A DNA stretch of 64,000 bases from Rhizophagus clarus (lineage: Eukaryota; Glomeromycota; Glomeromycetes; Glomerales; Glomeraceae): positions 393,096-457,095 of the forward strand of contig BLAL01000065.1 of assembly GCA_015698045.1 (NCBI GenBank). Direction: 5' to 3'. Position numbers and translations under genes: made by a program. Below are positions 33,599-44,973 of the stretch, piece after piece. The notes below the pieces were generated by a model. The model saw nothing but the letters and a program-made list of their open reading frames with translations, searched no databases and was not told the origin of the DNA. Positions within the stretch are counted from its first letter, which is position 1; the number at the start of each line of letters is the position of its first letter.

Positions 33599-33728
33599 AG
33601 TTCTTGAATGAAATTCCATTTGCCAAGAAAAATTTTTTTTTAATATATTATACAAAAATAAATACAAATGTTTGGGACTTTGCCTGTGATACATAACGTC
33701 TAGGCCTATTGCACTACACGATACAAAA
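33599..33728. other. Short intergenic stretch between protease and Crinkler-like fragment
   Basis: AT-rich; two 30-base direct repeats (CAGACAGTGTTTCATCAC) lie just upstream at 33458-33520. No gene seen here. Confidence 0.4.
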
Positions 33729-34022
33729 TTATTCTTGCAACGGATGAACAACGATATGATAATGCTCTAATCGATGTTGTGTATTAAAAAAAGAGGAAAC
33801 CAAGTCTTGCGGTTGCATACGCATCTCATCAGGAGTTCGAAAAAGTTTTAAGCGAACACTATTAAATGGTGCTCGCAATGTGTTTTGAATTGCGACTTCA
33901 AGTACGCTAACTGTTTGATTCTTGTTAACTGTAACGATTGGGGTAACTTCACCGAGTTGAAGACCATGAAGTGGACCAATAGGAACAATAATACAGTTAA
34001 GAGTGATTTCGTTTGTACTTTC
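33729..34022 (-). pseudogene. Crinkler-type ubiquitin-like N-terminal domain (exon fragment)
   Basis: After an acceptor-like TATTTAG the minus strand gives about 97 open codons ending TAA at 33729. Segments ITLNCIIVPIG, VTVNKNQTVSVLEVAIQ, SVRLKLFRTPDEM and HYHIVVHPL follow the pattern of the N-terminal domain of Crinkler (CRN) proteins: a beta strand, a lysine/valine-rich helix, an LxKLF-like strand and a final xHIVV-P strand. No start codon is found in the exon, and the product stops right after the domain without a C-terminal effector domain. It lies within the Polinton between the protease and polymerase genes. CRN proteins are known as secreted or nuclear effectors and have been linked with transposons. 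Confidence 0.55.
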
Positions 34023-34505
34023 CTAAATACAATGTTTATAGTGAGGAAAAGCTTTGCTCGCATGAAAGCACATCTTTTAACATATACATACCATAATTTT
34101 ATGCAGGAAGGTTGACTCAACTTCTACCTGTATTTTCGCACTTTATATTTGTTTCTGAGCTCGTGAAATAATAAAAAGCCAGCAGGTATATGATTAACAT
34201 TGTCGTCTGATGCCAAAAGTTCTATAAAAGCACATGGAAACGAAATCATCATACCTTTTCACATGGAGATCTACTTTGCAAGACATATAGTTGGCTTATG
34301 CCTAACGATCTCGAAATTGTGACTCTCTCAGCCCTCCATAACATATGATTTTAACGTTATTATTTACTTATATGGTAGGCCCTGTGTTGCAACTAGACCT
34401 TCTTTCACATTTTTTTCTCATGTTTGTTTGGGGAAAATATTTATTTTGTTGCACAATTTGGCCGAAAGCGCAGTACATAGCTCAGCAATTCTTTCGAGAT
34501 GATGA

Positions 34506-34730
34506 TCATTTCTCCGGACTAGCATTAATTGAACTGCTTGGGAAACTGGAATCAGAAATATCAAACATTTTATTCACATCGCTTTTAAACAATTTTACAA
34601 GGTTTTCTAGTCTCTCCAAATTTTTCTCAAATACTTTGGTTAGCTCCTCCAGATCGCTAGGTAAATTATTGGATAAATCTTTTTTACTTGGTCCCTCTGG
34701 GATCCTTTTGACTTGGCGATCGCTTTCCAT
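34506..34730 (-). CDS. Short charged ORF between CRN fragment and polymerase
   Basis: A 74-codon frame from ATG 34730 with a coiled-coil-like centre (LEELTKVFEKNLERLENLV) and a Ser-rich end. It might be a first exon of the Crinkler-like gene 480 bases further on, or an independent small Polinton gene. Not recognised. Confidence 0.35.
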   Translation of the reverse strand: MESDRQVKRIPEGPSKKDLSNNLPSDLEELTKVFEKNLERLENLVKLFKSDVNKMFDISDSSFPSSSINASPEK

Positions 34731-34824
34731 TCTTACTTTCAGTACTACAAAAGTTAGTCTAATTAATAGGAAGAAAAAAATAATATAATAATGTATGTGA
34801 TCTGACTACACATCACTATCTAGC

Positions 34825-37800
34825 TTATGTCTGAAGGCTAGATATGTGAGACACACATTCGTTTAGATATTTCTCCGAGAGCTTGGCCCTCATAGCTCTT
34901 TTTTCTGCCTGTTCATGAGGAATATCAGCTTTTACCATATTCTTATAAAACATAATGCGCCAATGGAAATATGGTAAAGTAGTTATTCCATCTGATAGGA
35001 TCCAGCGCTTAGTATCTATGGGACAGAGTGTCTTTTTCTCAGACTCGACCAAAGATATAACATGATCTTTTGATCGGAATCCTATATTCTTAGCATAGAA
35101 TACCTTTTTCTGGAATAGACAATCCTGATATACTCGAGTTAATGGGAATTTACTTTCGGGATATGTGTTCTCTGCCATTTCTTCCATACCCTTCTTACTA
35201 ACCCCCTTATGCTTAGACCTTGTAGATTTATCAGCCAAGACGTAGTAGTATGATTTTGCCCGAATGTAAAATGACTCAATAATCACATTTCCTGGAGTCT
35301 CATCTTTGAAAAGCCCAATAGTCTTAGTGTCATTGAGATCGAAGAGATCTGGATGCTCAGCCATATCTTTATAGATATCTTCAGTCTCGACTTGGAATAT
35401 AAAGGAATCTGTGTCTATATAGCCAAGCTGGGCATTATCGCCATATCTTTCCTTTACATATCCATACCAGAAGCGGTACATGTGGAGCTTGCTAAGATCC
35501 AAAACAGATGCCCCAACAATGATGGGTTTATTGAGAGTCACACTAGCCTTTCCCATATGCGCACCTACTAGCGTATTTCCAATTGGACGTCTATACTTAA
35601 ATCTTGGGCTACTGACTTTCTTCTGAAATACCTTTTCATCCTGCTCATCATTCAACTTCATAAGCTTGACATCCTGGTATTTGCGGACATTCTCCATAGT
35701 CTTGCCATATACTGAGTTATTCATGAGCTTGAAGAAGTCTTTTTCAAAGGCATTCTTAGCTCCTTGACGTTTCTCAGTATTAAATGCAATATATGGGGCT
35801 AACCAGTTAGTCTGGTCAAAAGAAAGGATCTCTGAAACTTCATCTATAATTATGCCTAATTTCACATAGTATTGGAGCTCTAGGTAATGGATGACATAAT
35901 CCTTTCTCAGGCCAAGGTGGGGATTAACTTTTCTGTCTTAGAGAAGCGTTTTCCATCCAAGTTATTTACAAGCTTCTCATTATATGGGCTAAGCCAATCC
36001 TTTCCTACTGCAACATTCTCTACGGCTGGAGGTAAGTCTCTTAAATAATCATGGGTCTTAAGAAGGAAATAAGACTTAATGTTTAGAAAATATCCACGTC
36101 GAGCATTTGGCTTAGCTTTAAGAATTTTTTCGAGATATTTCTTTTGCATAACAGAGTTTTTTAGAAGGTATTTCCGGCTAGCTTCCCATTGATAATTTCC
36201 AATAGGTAAGAACTGGCTTATAGCCCAGCCATAAAGATTGTTTGCGTCTACATATGATATCCATGATGTGGGTTTGGATGGGTTGAATGCCTGACCCATC
36301 TTGGGATTATTGGCTTTGAAATATCGCTTACAAGCCTTAGAGATGCCACCTCTCTTGGCCTTTTCGATGAAGTCATGCATAGTCATATCTGTAAATAGCT
36401 CGATCTTAACCCCAGTTTTCTTGAGCATAGCATCCCAGGATAAGGATGGGGCAGAGACATAGTGGCTGGAATCGAGCTCATAATATTTTATGCATGTCTT
36501 TCGGAATTGGGTCCAGACATCTGCAAGAGAGAGTACATCAATTTTAAAATAAAGATCATGGTACTCACCTAGATTTTTACAGCCATATGTTTTCCATACT
36601 TTTTGTGCATAGTGGTAGTCTTCCTGTGAGATCTTCCCTTTTAGAGTTGTAGTAAATTCATGAATTGGTGGGAGTTCAGTTTCCAAGAATCTATCTTGAG
36701 AATTGATATAGTCATAACAATATAATCCCTTATGAGTTGCTAGGGAAATTTGGCCAGGAGTAAAGTCTTTAAAGTGCTGGCTAGTAATTGGGTGGTCGTC
36801 GCCCAAGTTTTTTGTGAGATTCGCCAAGCTATTGTTCATGAACTGCTGGCTATCGATATATTTGAGCTGACCTACCTTCATGGACTTATATCTCTCAAAT
36901 GTCTCAGCTATTACCTTAATCTGATGCGCATTGACTGAACGTCCAACAGATTCACAGACTAAGTGAGAGTCATAGCCCCTAAAGTTATGAAAGACTACTG
37001 GGATTGGGGTCTTCCATGGCTCGATTTGAAGTTTAAGATTGCAATCTCTATGTGCAGACCCTCGAAACTTACCTGTGATGTGACAGTGGTTCCAGACCTT
37101 ATCCATAGTGAACTTACCTTTACAGATCCAACAGGTATCAGCCTCAGCGAATTTCTTTTTATCTTCTTCTGTAACAATGCGTTTATGCTTAATGGCTAGA
37201 ACATTATTTATTTCTATTAACTCCTGATCTATTCTTCAAACGAATTCTTGGGTAGCATTTTCACCTCGGTATAGGTAAGGTCCCCATACATCTCCAGTAT
37301 CGATCCAGTGGACTAAATAGCAGAAACTATTAGCATATTGCTCTGATATTATGCAGGTTTTTCCTCCATTTATTAGGCCAGGTCTTTTGTTTCCAGCTTC
37401 AAAATCGGCTATAATAACACATGGAGCATTGATCATCCGGCTATAGTTCTTGAACTGCTCGAAATCATTGACCCCTTTTACTGGTAGATTAACTCTCTGG
37501 GTTGCCTCTCCTAACCCGAAACAATGTTCTTGATGATGGACTAGGGTATTTTCTGATGAAAAGCTTTGGAGACATCTGTTGCAAAGATGCTTTTCACCAT
37601 GATGTATCTTTGAAAACAAGCCCATTAGGATTCTTAATCCAGAGAAAGTGATTCTTTTGTCCATACTTTTCTTCTTCAGACTTTGTAATATTGGTAAGAG
37701 CCATGAGGTGGATAACATGGATTCTTTTTTCTTGACATTAATTTTCTATTTTGCATGAATTTGGAATATAGATGTTCTTACTGGCTATTACTGGTTTAGG

Positions 37801-39117
37801 GATAGCTGTTTCTTCTTTCCATTCCCAGACATTGATGGAGATATCTGGGTTCATTTCCTCTATCTTATTAAATATGCGTGGACAGATTGGAGTGGGCATG
37901 GGGATACTATCCAACTTTACCCGCTCTAGATATAGTTTAAGATTCTTTGCCCTAAATATACACCAGTCTATGTGGTCTGTATGTCCATCCTGATGTGCAA
38001 AATAGCATCCTAATGCACCTTGGAGACATTTTTCAGATAATACATTTGTTTTTGGATCATTATTATCTGGATTAATGGTACACTTGGTATTGGCTAGCTT
38101 CTTGGGTGTGGGCTCATAAGACCCTCCAGTAGCTCGACTGTAAATATATACCTCAATAGAAACTATATCAATTCTTACTAAAATCCAGTTAGATCCATTT
38201 TCTAAATATTCTTCTATTTTCTTATCTATTTCCCCACCAGAACTAGTTAAATGTTCATCTATGTAATTCTCAGAAAGAAGAGCTCGCATTTCTCCTCTAT
38301 GCCATTTTTCACTAATTATGATAAATGGTAAATCTTTTTCTTATTTATAATATATACATTTTACAGCTATTGCTGACTTGATTTGTTCTTTCCTTCTAAA
38401 CTCTGTTTGAAACACTCTTGTCATTTCTTGTCTAGCTGAAGCTATTAATTTAGGCATGTATGGAATTTCATTATAGTTCTTTCCTCCTTTTACCATATTA
38501 TTGAAAGCATATGCAGGGTTTGACCTTCTAGGTACTTTAGCTTCCCATTTCCTCATTAAAGACCAGTTTTGATGTGATCTTTCTAGATCTCTTCCAACTG
38601 GACCTTCTTTAAAATGTATATCTCCTTCTGGTGCGTGATCTTCTATACTAACTATTTTCTTCATACCTTCAAAGTATTCTGCATGTTCTTCTTTGAAAGC
38701 CTTATCATCAGCTTGTAATAGATCATGATGTAGACGCTGACATTCTTTTAAATTTAGTGGCAAATCAAGTTCTTCGCCAGTAACTTCGAACCATCTTTGG
38801 CGCAATCTGGCACTCCATGTTTTCAGATACTCTTTAGGTTTTCTTGCATGCCAATTAATAAACTTACTTTGAGTGACCTCGCTAGGTCCTGCCTGCTCTT
38901 CTCTATTTGCTTGGGTTGCTGGACCAGGGCCAGCTTCAGGATCATCCTCTTGATTTTTGGGTGATTGAATGATAGGTGAAACTAATGGGTCAGGTAAAGG
39001 TTGAATAACTTTAGGTATAATTTTTTGACGACATTGAAATTGTCTTTTTTGATGACGTCTAAGTTTCCATAATTTGGGAAAGTTTTCATCACATCTATCA
39101 CAAGTATGAATAACCAT
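34825..39117 (-). pseudogene. Polinton family B DNA polymerase (protein-primed type)
   Basis: From ATG 39117 the frame gives a C2H2 finger (CDRCDENFPKLWKLRRHQKR), a linker and a conserved N-terminal region (CLQGALGCYFAHQDGHTDH). An exonuclease motif IIADFEA lies near 37410. A Cys/His endonuclease VII-like insertion (CWICKGKF to HCHITGKFRG) is near 37050-37140. Palm motifs are A (YVDANNLYGWAI, about 36240-36265), B (KLMNNSVYGKT, about 35700-35730) and C (YIDTDS, about 35405-35425). The polymerase copies the element by protein priming. At least five lesions: TAA at 38341, TAA at 37738, a frameshift near 37615, TGA at 37233 and a one-base loss near 35930. Total about 1430 codons, usual for the family. 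Confidence 0.92.
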
Positions 39118-39221
39118 TATATGATGCTTATATAATTTCTTTCTTTAATTATAGTATTGCAACTACTATATAATACTTATAAAATTTCTTTCTTTAATTA
39201 ATTAATTATATACCCTATAAG

Positions 39222-40002
39222 TTTTATATCTCTAAACACTATCAGAGGTTGCGCTCTAGGGCTTTTCAGAAAGTCAGCTAAGCTATTAAAATTTTGGTAC
39301 CTTGCGCCAGAATTTTGGTATTCTTAATCTTTATATATCCAGAAATTTTGGTACCCCCAGAAGTAAGACTTTTTTTTTCGTATAACTTTTTGTCCCCAGT
39401 ATTTTGGTAAAGAATTGGCTCTAAAATGATTTCCTGTATATCAAGAAATTATTGGTTTACTAAAATAGGTTCAATGGCCCTTTTGATTTACTTTCTATCA
39501 TTCAAGATTTTGGTACCCTCCCTTTGGTCGTGGTACCAAAATTTGATCTTTGTTTACAACTATAAATCAGTTTTAGAATTAATTCTAGGATAACATAAAA
39601 TCTGATATGCAAAATGAGCTTGCATTTGCGGCCTGCGAGCACACTCGGATACTCTGGTCCTCGGTGCTCTTGGCCTTTTTTAAAGTCAAGCAATATAGCA
39701 TACTTTTTTTGTTATATTATTTGAGATTAAAAATCAGCCAGTGCGTTAACAAAGATGGTGATCTCCTTTAACTTGAAAACTAAAAATTTGGATAAGAAGA
39801 TATGTTAACAGGATTTGAGCCCCAGCCTGATTTAAAACTTAAATTCAATATCTTATTTCGATATGTTTCCTGATCTTGAAAAAAAATTTGAGTTAAAAAA
39901 AGATTACATAAATTTTGTATATCGGGAAATAAGTCGGGAGAGGCTTACACTAATTATACCTATACGGAAATCTGACTCCAGGACTCCCATTTGTGCCCTA
40001 CT
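39222..40002 (-). repeat. Polinton right terminal inverted repeat
   Basis: Reverse complement of 27623-28402 over about 780 bases. It ends CCTACT, followed by the duplicated ACAAG. The polymerase start codon is 105 bases inside the repeat. Confidence 0.9.
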
Positions 40003-40300
40003 ACAAGCCAGCTTGAAAAAGCTTGAGTCAGGTATTAGGTTTGGCTTAATAAACTTAAGCTGACAGTGGGCTTGGCTTGAAAAGCTCAAGCTGGCTCATG
40101 AGCCAAATCAAGCTCGGCAATTTTTTACAATTTATATGTAAAAAACGCTGGTACCAATAGTTCTGGTGTTTTTTTTTGTAAATTTATATATAAAAAATGC
40201 TGAAACTATTTGTTCTGGCACTTTTTGCAATTTTATGAATAAAAAACGCCAGTACCAATAGTTTTGGCATTTTTTTTTTGTGATTTTATAATAAAAAACA
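40003..40300. repeat. Element F subterminal repeats
   Basis: AAGCTTGAGCC-type boxes to 40110, then three degenerate copies of a 50-60-bp unit with ACGCTGGTACCAATAGTTCTGG and poly(T) (40140-40310). The matching copies at the other end of F are at 44650-44960. Confidence 0.75.
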
Positions 40301-40309
40301 CCATTAACG

Positions 40310-41389
40310 CTATAATGAATTATTCAGTATAAAGGCAGGGTCATGTGACTTGCCAATCTAATCAGATAATCTGAATATCTGATCTTTTTTTTAATCATTT
40401 ATCAGTTTATTTTTGTGGTATTGCCAGATGAAAAGCACGACCGGACTTTTGGAATTAAAGTAAGGGGGGATGGGAAGTGTTTTTCGGTGTTTTTTTAACT
40501 AATTAATTATTTATTTTTTATTTTTATTTTTTGTAGTGTTGTCAGACGAAAAGCATGACTGGACTTTTGGAATTAAGGTAAGGGAGGGGTTGGGGGAAGT
40601 GTTTCGTTATTTTTTTTTTAATTAATTAAGTATTAACTTTTTTTTTACTTTTTGTAATGTTGCCGGACGAAAAGTATGACTGAACTTTTGGAATTAAGGT
40701 AAGGGAGGTGGGGAAGTATTTTTCGGTGTTTTTTTTAACTAATTAATTATTTATTTTTTTTTATTTTTTTATAATGTTGCCAGATGAAAGGCACGACCGG
40801 ACTTTTGGAATTAAGGTAAAGAAGGGGTTGGGGGAGGTGTTTCGTTATTTTTTTTTTAATTAATTAAGTATTAACTTTTTTTTTACTTTTTGTAGTATTG
40901 CCAGACGAAAAGTACGACTGGACTTTTGGAATTAAGGTAAGGGAGGGTAGGGGAAGTGTTTTTCAGTAATTTTTTTAACTAATTAATTAATTATTTTTTT
41001 TTTATTTTTTATAGTGTTGCCAGACGAAAAGCACGACCAGACTTTTGGAATTAAGGTAAGGGAAGTGGGTGAGGTGTCTTTCATTGTTCTTTTTTTAACT
41101 AATTAATTATTTTTTTTTTTATTTTTTGTAGTGTTGCCAGACGAAATGCACGACCAGACTTTTGGAATTAAGGTAAGGGAGAGTGGGTGAGGTGTCTTTC
41201 GTTGTTCTTTTTTTAACTAATTAATTATTTTTTTTATTTTTTGTAGTGTTGCCAGGCAAAAAACACGACTGGACTTTTGGAATTAGGATATTAAAAACTG
41301 AAAAAGAATAATAAAAATAAATAAATTTAGTATAAAATACTGAAAAAAAGTGAAAAAATAAATAAAATAAAATAAATTTTGGTAAATAC
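40310..41389 (+). repeat. Minisatellite module C, eight units, with leader
   Basis: A leader (CTATAATGAATTATTCAG, then ATCTAATCAGATAATC) precedes eight units of about 118 bp (cores at about 40425, 40545, 40660, 40785, 40900, 41020, 41140, 41255). Each core on the plus strand is preceded by TTTTTGTAG and followed by GTAAGG. The tail (GGATATTAAAAAC onwards) runs into the GTAAATAC target site of element E and continues at 44452. Confidence 0.88.
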
Positions 41390-41769
41390 TAGTGTTCTGC
41401 AAACGATTTGGTCAAATCAAATCAATTCAGATATGATTTGAATTTTGATTTGATTTGATTTGATAATTTTGATTCACAAATCGAATCCAAACTTTAAAAC
41501 AAGATTTGAGTTCAAATCCAAATTAAAAAAAAAGATTTAATTCGATTTCAAATCAAATTCAAATTAGTTTAAACTAATTTAATCAAATCTGATTCAAATC
41601 TGACAAATCCAAATCAAATCCAAATCAAATCGAATTAAATATACATGACCTGGTTAAACGTAATTACAGGACCTGCATGCGTTTACTATTAACTCTACGC
41701 AACTTTTTTTCATAGTAACGCTACGCAAACTTACATCTTAGTTAAAAAAAATTTTTAAAAATTCGTTAA

Positions 41770-43985
41770 TACTATAATGAATCATTCGGTATAAAGGCAG
41801 GGTCATGTGACTTATCGATCTAATCAGATAATCTGAATATCTGATCTTTTTTTAATCATTTATTAGTTTATTTTTGTAGTGTTGCCAGATGAAAAGCACA
41901 ACCAGACTTTTAGAATTAAAGTAAAGGAGGGTGAGAAGTGTTTTTGGTGTTTTTTTTAACTAATTAATTAATTATTTTTTATTTTTATTTTTTGTAGTGT
42001 TGCCGGATAAAAGACATGACTGGACTTTTGGAATTAAGGTAAGAGAGGGGTTGGGGGAGGTGTTTCGTTGTTTTTTTTAATTAATTAAGTATTAACTTTT
42101 TTTTTACTTTTTGTAGTGTTGCCAGATGAAAAGCTCGACCGGACTTTTGGAATTAAGGTAAAGGAGGGTGGGGAAGTGTTTTTCGGTATTTTTTTTAACT
42201 AATTAAATTGTTTTTTTTTTATTTTTTTGTAGTGTTGCCAGATGAAAGCATAACTGGACTTTTGGAATTAAGGTAAGGGAGGGTTGGGGAAGGTGTTTTG
42301 TTGTTTTTTTTTAATTAATTAAGTATTAACCTTTTTTTTATTTTTTTGTAGTGTTACCGGATGAAAAGCATGACCGGACTTTTGGAATTAAAGTAAGGGA
42401 GGGTTGGAGGAGGTGTTTTGTTATTTTTTTTTAATTAATTAAGTATTAACCTTTTTTTTATTTTTTTGTAGGTTGCCAGACGAAAAGCATAACTGGACTT
42501 TTGGAATTAAGGTAAGGGAGGGTTGGGTGAGGTGTTTCGTTATTTTTTTTTAATTAATTAAGTATTAACCTTTTTTTTTTATTTTTTTGTAGTGTTGCCA
42601 GACGAAAAGCACAACCAGACTTTTGGAATTAAGGTAAGGAAGGGTGGGGGAAGTGTTTTTTAGTATTTTTTTTAACTAATTAATTGTTTTTTTTTATTTT
42701 TTGTAGTTTTGCCAGACGAAAAGCACGACCAGACTTTTGGAATTAAAGTAAGGGAGGTTGGGGGAGGTGTTTCGTTATTTTTTTTAATTAATTAAGTATT
42801 AACCTTTTTTTTTATTTTTTTGTAGTATTGCCGGACAAAAAGCATGACCAGACTTTTGGAATTAAGGTAAGGGAGGGTGGGGGAAGTGTTTTTCAGTATT
42901 TTTTTTAACTAATTACTGTATATCACAGGCCACAGTACCCCGGGTATCTTGCAAATTTTGGGGGTTTTGACCTGTACCCAGGGGTACTATACACGGGTAG
43001 ATACTATACATAGGGGGTACAGGATTTTTAAAATACCCGGGGTACATGCCATGTATAATACCCAGGTTTAATTAGATTGGTGAAATGCCGAAACTGACTG
43101 TTTCAGCGTTTTTTATATGTATAGTAAAAAAAATGCCGAAAGTGATTGTTCTGGCATTTTTATATATATAAAAATGCAAAAAAAAATGCTAAAACTGACT
43201 GTTCTGGAGTTTTTTATATGTAAAGTAAAAAAAAATAGCGAAACTGATTGTTCTAGCGTTTTTATATATATAAAAATGCAAAAAAAAAAGCCAAAACTGA
43301 TTGTTCCGGCATTTTTATATATTCGGAATATACATTATATATAAATCTAGTATTATACCCTGGGTATTTTACAAAATTTTAAGCTTTAAATTGGAATTCT
43401 CTATGTAAAGTACCCGGGTACTTTAAAATTCTAGCAAATTTTTTGAGTGGGGTACTATGCATAGAGGGGGTACTGTGGCCCGTAATATACGGTAATTGTT
43501 TTTTTTTTATTTTTTGTAGTGTTGCTGAACGAAAAGCACGACCAGACTTTTGGAATTAAAGTAAGTAAGGGTTAGAGGAAGTGTTTCGTTATTTTTTTTT
43601 AATTAATTAAGTATTGATTTTTTTTTATTTTTTGTAGTGTTGCCAGACGAAAAGCATGACCGGACTTTTGGAATTAAGGTAAGGGAGGGTGGGGGAAGTG
43701 TTTTTCAGTATTTTTTTTAACTAATTAATTATTTTTTTTTTATTTTTTGTAGTGTTGCTAGGCGAAAAACACAACCAGACTTTTGGAATTAGAGTATTAA
43801 AAACCGAAAAAGAATAATAAAAATAAATAAATTTGGTATAAAATACCGAAAAAAAGTGAAAAAATAAATAAAATAAAATAAATTTTGGTAAATACCGAGT
43901 AATTTAATTTACTGAAATTAGTATTTTTAAAAATAAATCCACGTATATCTATTATAAACTCTACGTAAACATAATATGTGAGTTA
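41770..43985 (+). repeat. Minisatellite module D, twelve units, interrupted by a MITE
   Basis: The same leader as module C, nine units (cores from about 41885 to 42830), a MITE at 42916-43492, then three more units (43520, 43640, 43755) and a full tail with GGTATAAAATACCG and GTAAATACCGAGTAATTT. Acceptor-like and donor-like sequences flank each core on the plus strand. Confidence 0.88.
42916..43492. mobile_element. MITE with TA TSD inside minisatellite D
   Basis: 577 bp; ends CTGTATATCACAGGCCACAG and, in reverse complement, CCGTATATTACGGGCCACAG; TA at 42914-42915 and 43493-43494. The differences between the ends are transitions. The unit consensus AACTAATTAATT is restored on removal. Internal repeats carry AAACTGATTGTTCTGGC motifs. 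TA duplication suggests a Tc1/mariner-like source. Confidence 0.88.
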
Positions 43986-44459
43986 TATCTGATATTAGTA
44001 TTATTCAAGGTCCTGTAATTACCGTAAATATTATTGGTAGTTATTGCAACCACATGATGTCCAACCCTCCTTAAACACACTAAAGAAATACGTTTTGCAA
44101 CATTTTTTTATTAATAATGCGTTGCAAAATGCATTTTTTATTTAAATAAAAAAAAACATTTCGCAATGTTTTTTTTATTAGTATTGCGTTGCAAAACGCA
44201 TTTTTTTATTTAAAATTCAATAAATCAAACCAAATCACAAATCTATTTGAATGAATTTGATTTGATTTGAATTTGAATCTGATTTGAATCGAATCAAATT
44301 TAAATCAAATCAAATCAAATTCGAATCAAATTTCAAATCAGATTTGAATGGTTTAATTCAAATCTGAATTCAAACTTTTCAGATTTGATTTGATTAAATC
44401 AAATTTCAAATCTAACTTGATTTGGTCTAATTTAATTTGTGCAGAACACTAGTAAATAC

Positions 44460-44973
44460 CGAGTAATTTAATTTACCAAAATTAGTACTTTTTAAAAATA
44501 AATCCACATATATCTATTATAAACTCTACGCAAACATAATATCTGAGTTACTCCCAAATTAACCGATCTACGCAAACTCAATTTGTAAGTTTAAAAAGTA
44601 ATTTCATATAAACTCTATGTAAACCCGTATGTAAGTTATATTAGTATCATTCGGATCCTGCTGGGACCATTAGTTCTGGCGTTTTTTTTCAATTTTATGA
44701 ATAGAAAGGCCGGGACCATTAGTTCTGGTGTTTTTTTTTGTAATTTTACATATAAAAACGCCTAGTTTCAGCTTTTTTTTTGATAATAAAGCTTGAGCCA
44801 GCTTGAGCCAGCTCAAGCTTAACTTGGCTTAAGCCAGAATTTTTCATGGCTCAGCTTGGTTGAGCCAAGATTTTTTGTGGCTTGACTCATTTTGGCTCAA
44901 GCCAGAATTTTTTTTTTCAAGCCAAGCCAAACCAGACTGTAGCTTGACTTGAGCCAACTCATGCGGAGCTTTA
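44460..44973. repeat. Right end of element F
   Basis: Completes the tail of minisatellite module C, then has two GGGACCATTAGTTCTGG units and dense AGCTTGAGCCAGC-type boxes up to the right terminal inverted repeat. Confidence 0.7.

Larger units (their letters stand above)
27623..40002. mobile_element. Polinton/Maverick-type element with Gag-like and retropepsin genes
   Basis: A 12.4-kb element has 780-bp terminal inverted repeats (27623-28402, 39222-40002) starting AGTAGGGCACAAATGGG, and direct repeats ACAAG at 27618-27622 and 40003-40007. It encodes a family B DNA polymerase with exonuclease and an N-terminal finger (34825-39117, minus) and a retroviral-type integrase (29078-30220, minus), the two genes that define Polintons. 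It also carries two zinc/unknown small genes, a coiled-coil plus Gag-like gene with zinc knuckle (30202-32364) and a retropepsin-like gene (32388-33374). I saw no A32-type packaging ATPase, adenovirus-type protease or jelly-roll capsid gene. Numerous stops show the copy is inactive. Confidence 0.88.
41390..44451. mobile_element. Element E: hAT-like, 8-bp TSD GTAAATAC
   Basis: Ends TAGTGTTCTGCAAACG and, in reverse complement, TAGTGTTCTGCACAAA; perfect 8-bp duplications GTAAATAC at 41382-41389 and 44452-44459. About 230 bases of AAATCAAATC-type subterminal repeats at each end (41400-41640, 44215-44440). It carries minisatellite module D and a 577-bp MITE; no transposase. It landed in the tail of module C. 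Module D's own tail at about 43883-43895 shows the same site unoccupied. Confidence 0.9.
27561..44973. mobile_element. Element F: hAT-like non-autonomous element with large nested insertions
   Basis: Ends are TAAAGCTCTGCATGAG (27561) and, in reverse complement, TAAAGCTCCGCATGAG (ending 44973). They are flanked by GATATTAT at 27553-27560 and 44974-44981, a perfect 8-bp duplication within a 12-bp match. Subterminal GGCTTGAGCC/AAGCCAAGCC boxes stand at both ends (27575-27620, 40005-40110, 44790-44960). Without the Polinton (12.4 kb) and element E (3.1 kb) it would be about 1.97 kb and would contain only array C and GGTACCAATAGTTCTGGCG-type repeats. It splits gene G. Confidence 0.82.

Noticed and set aside
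33848-34120. 90-codon minus-strand hydrophobic ORF
   Set aside because: It is the wrong frame across the Crinkler-like exon, running through its acceptor and intron.
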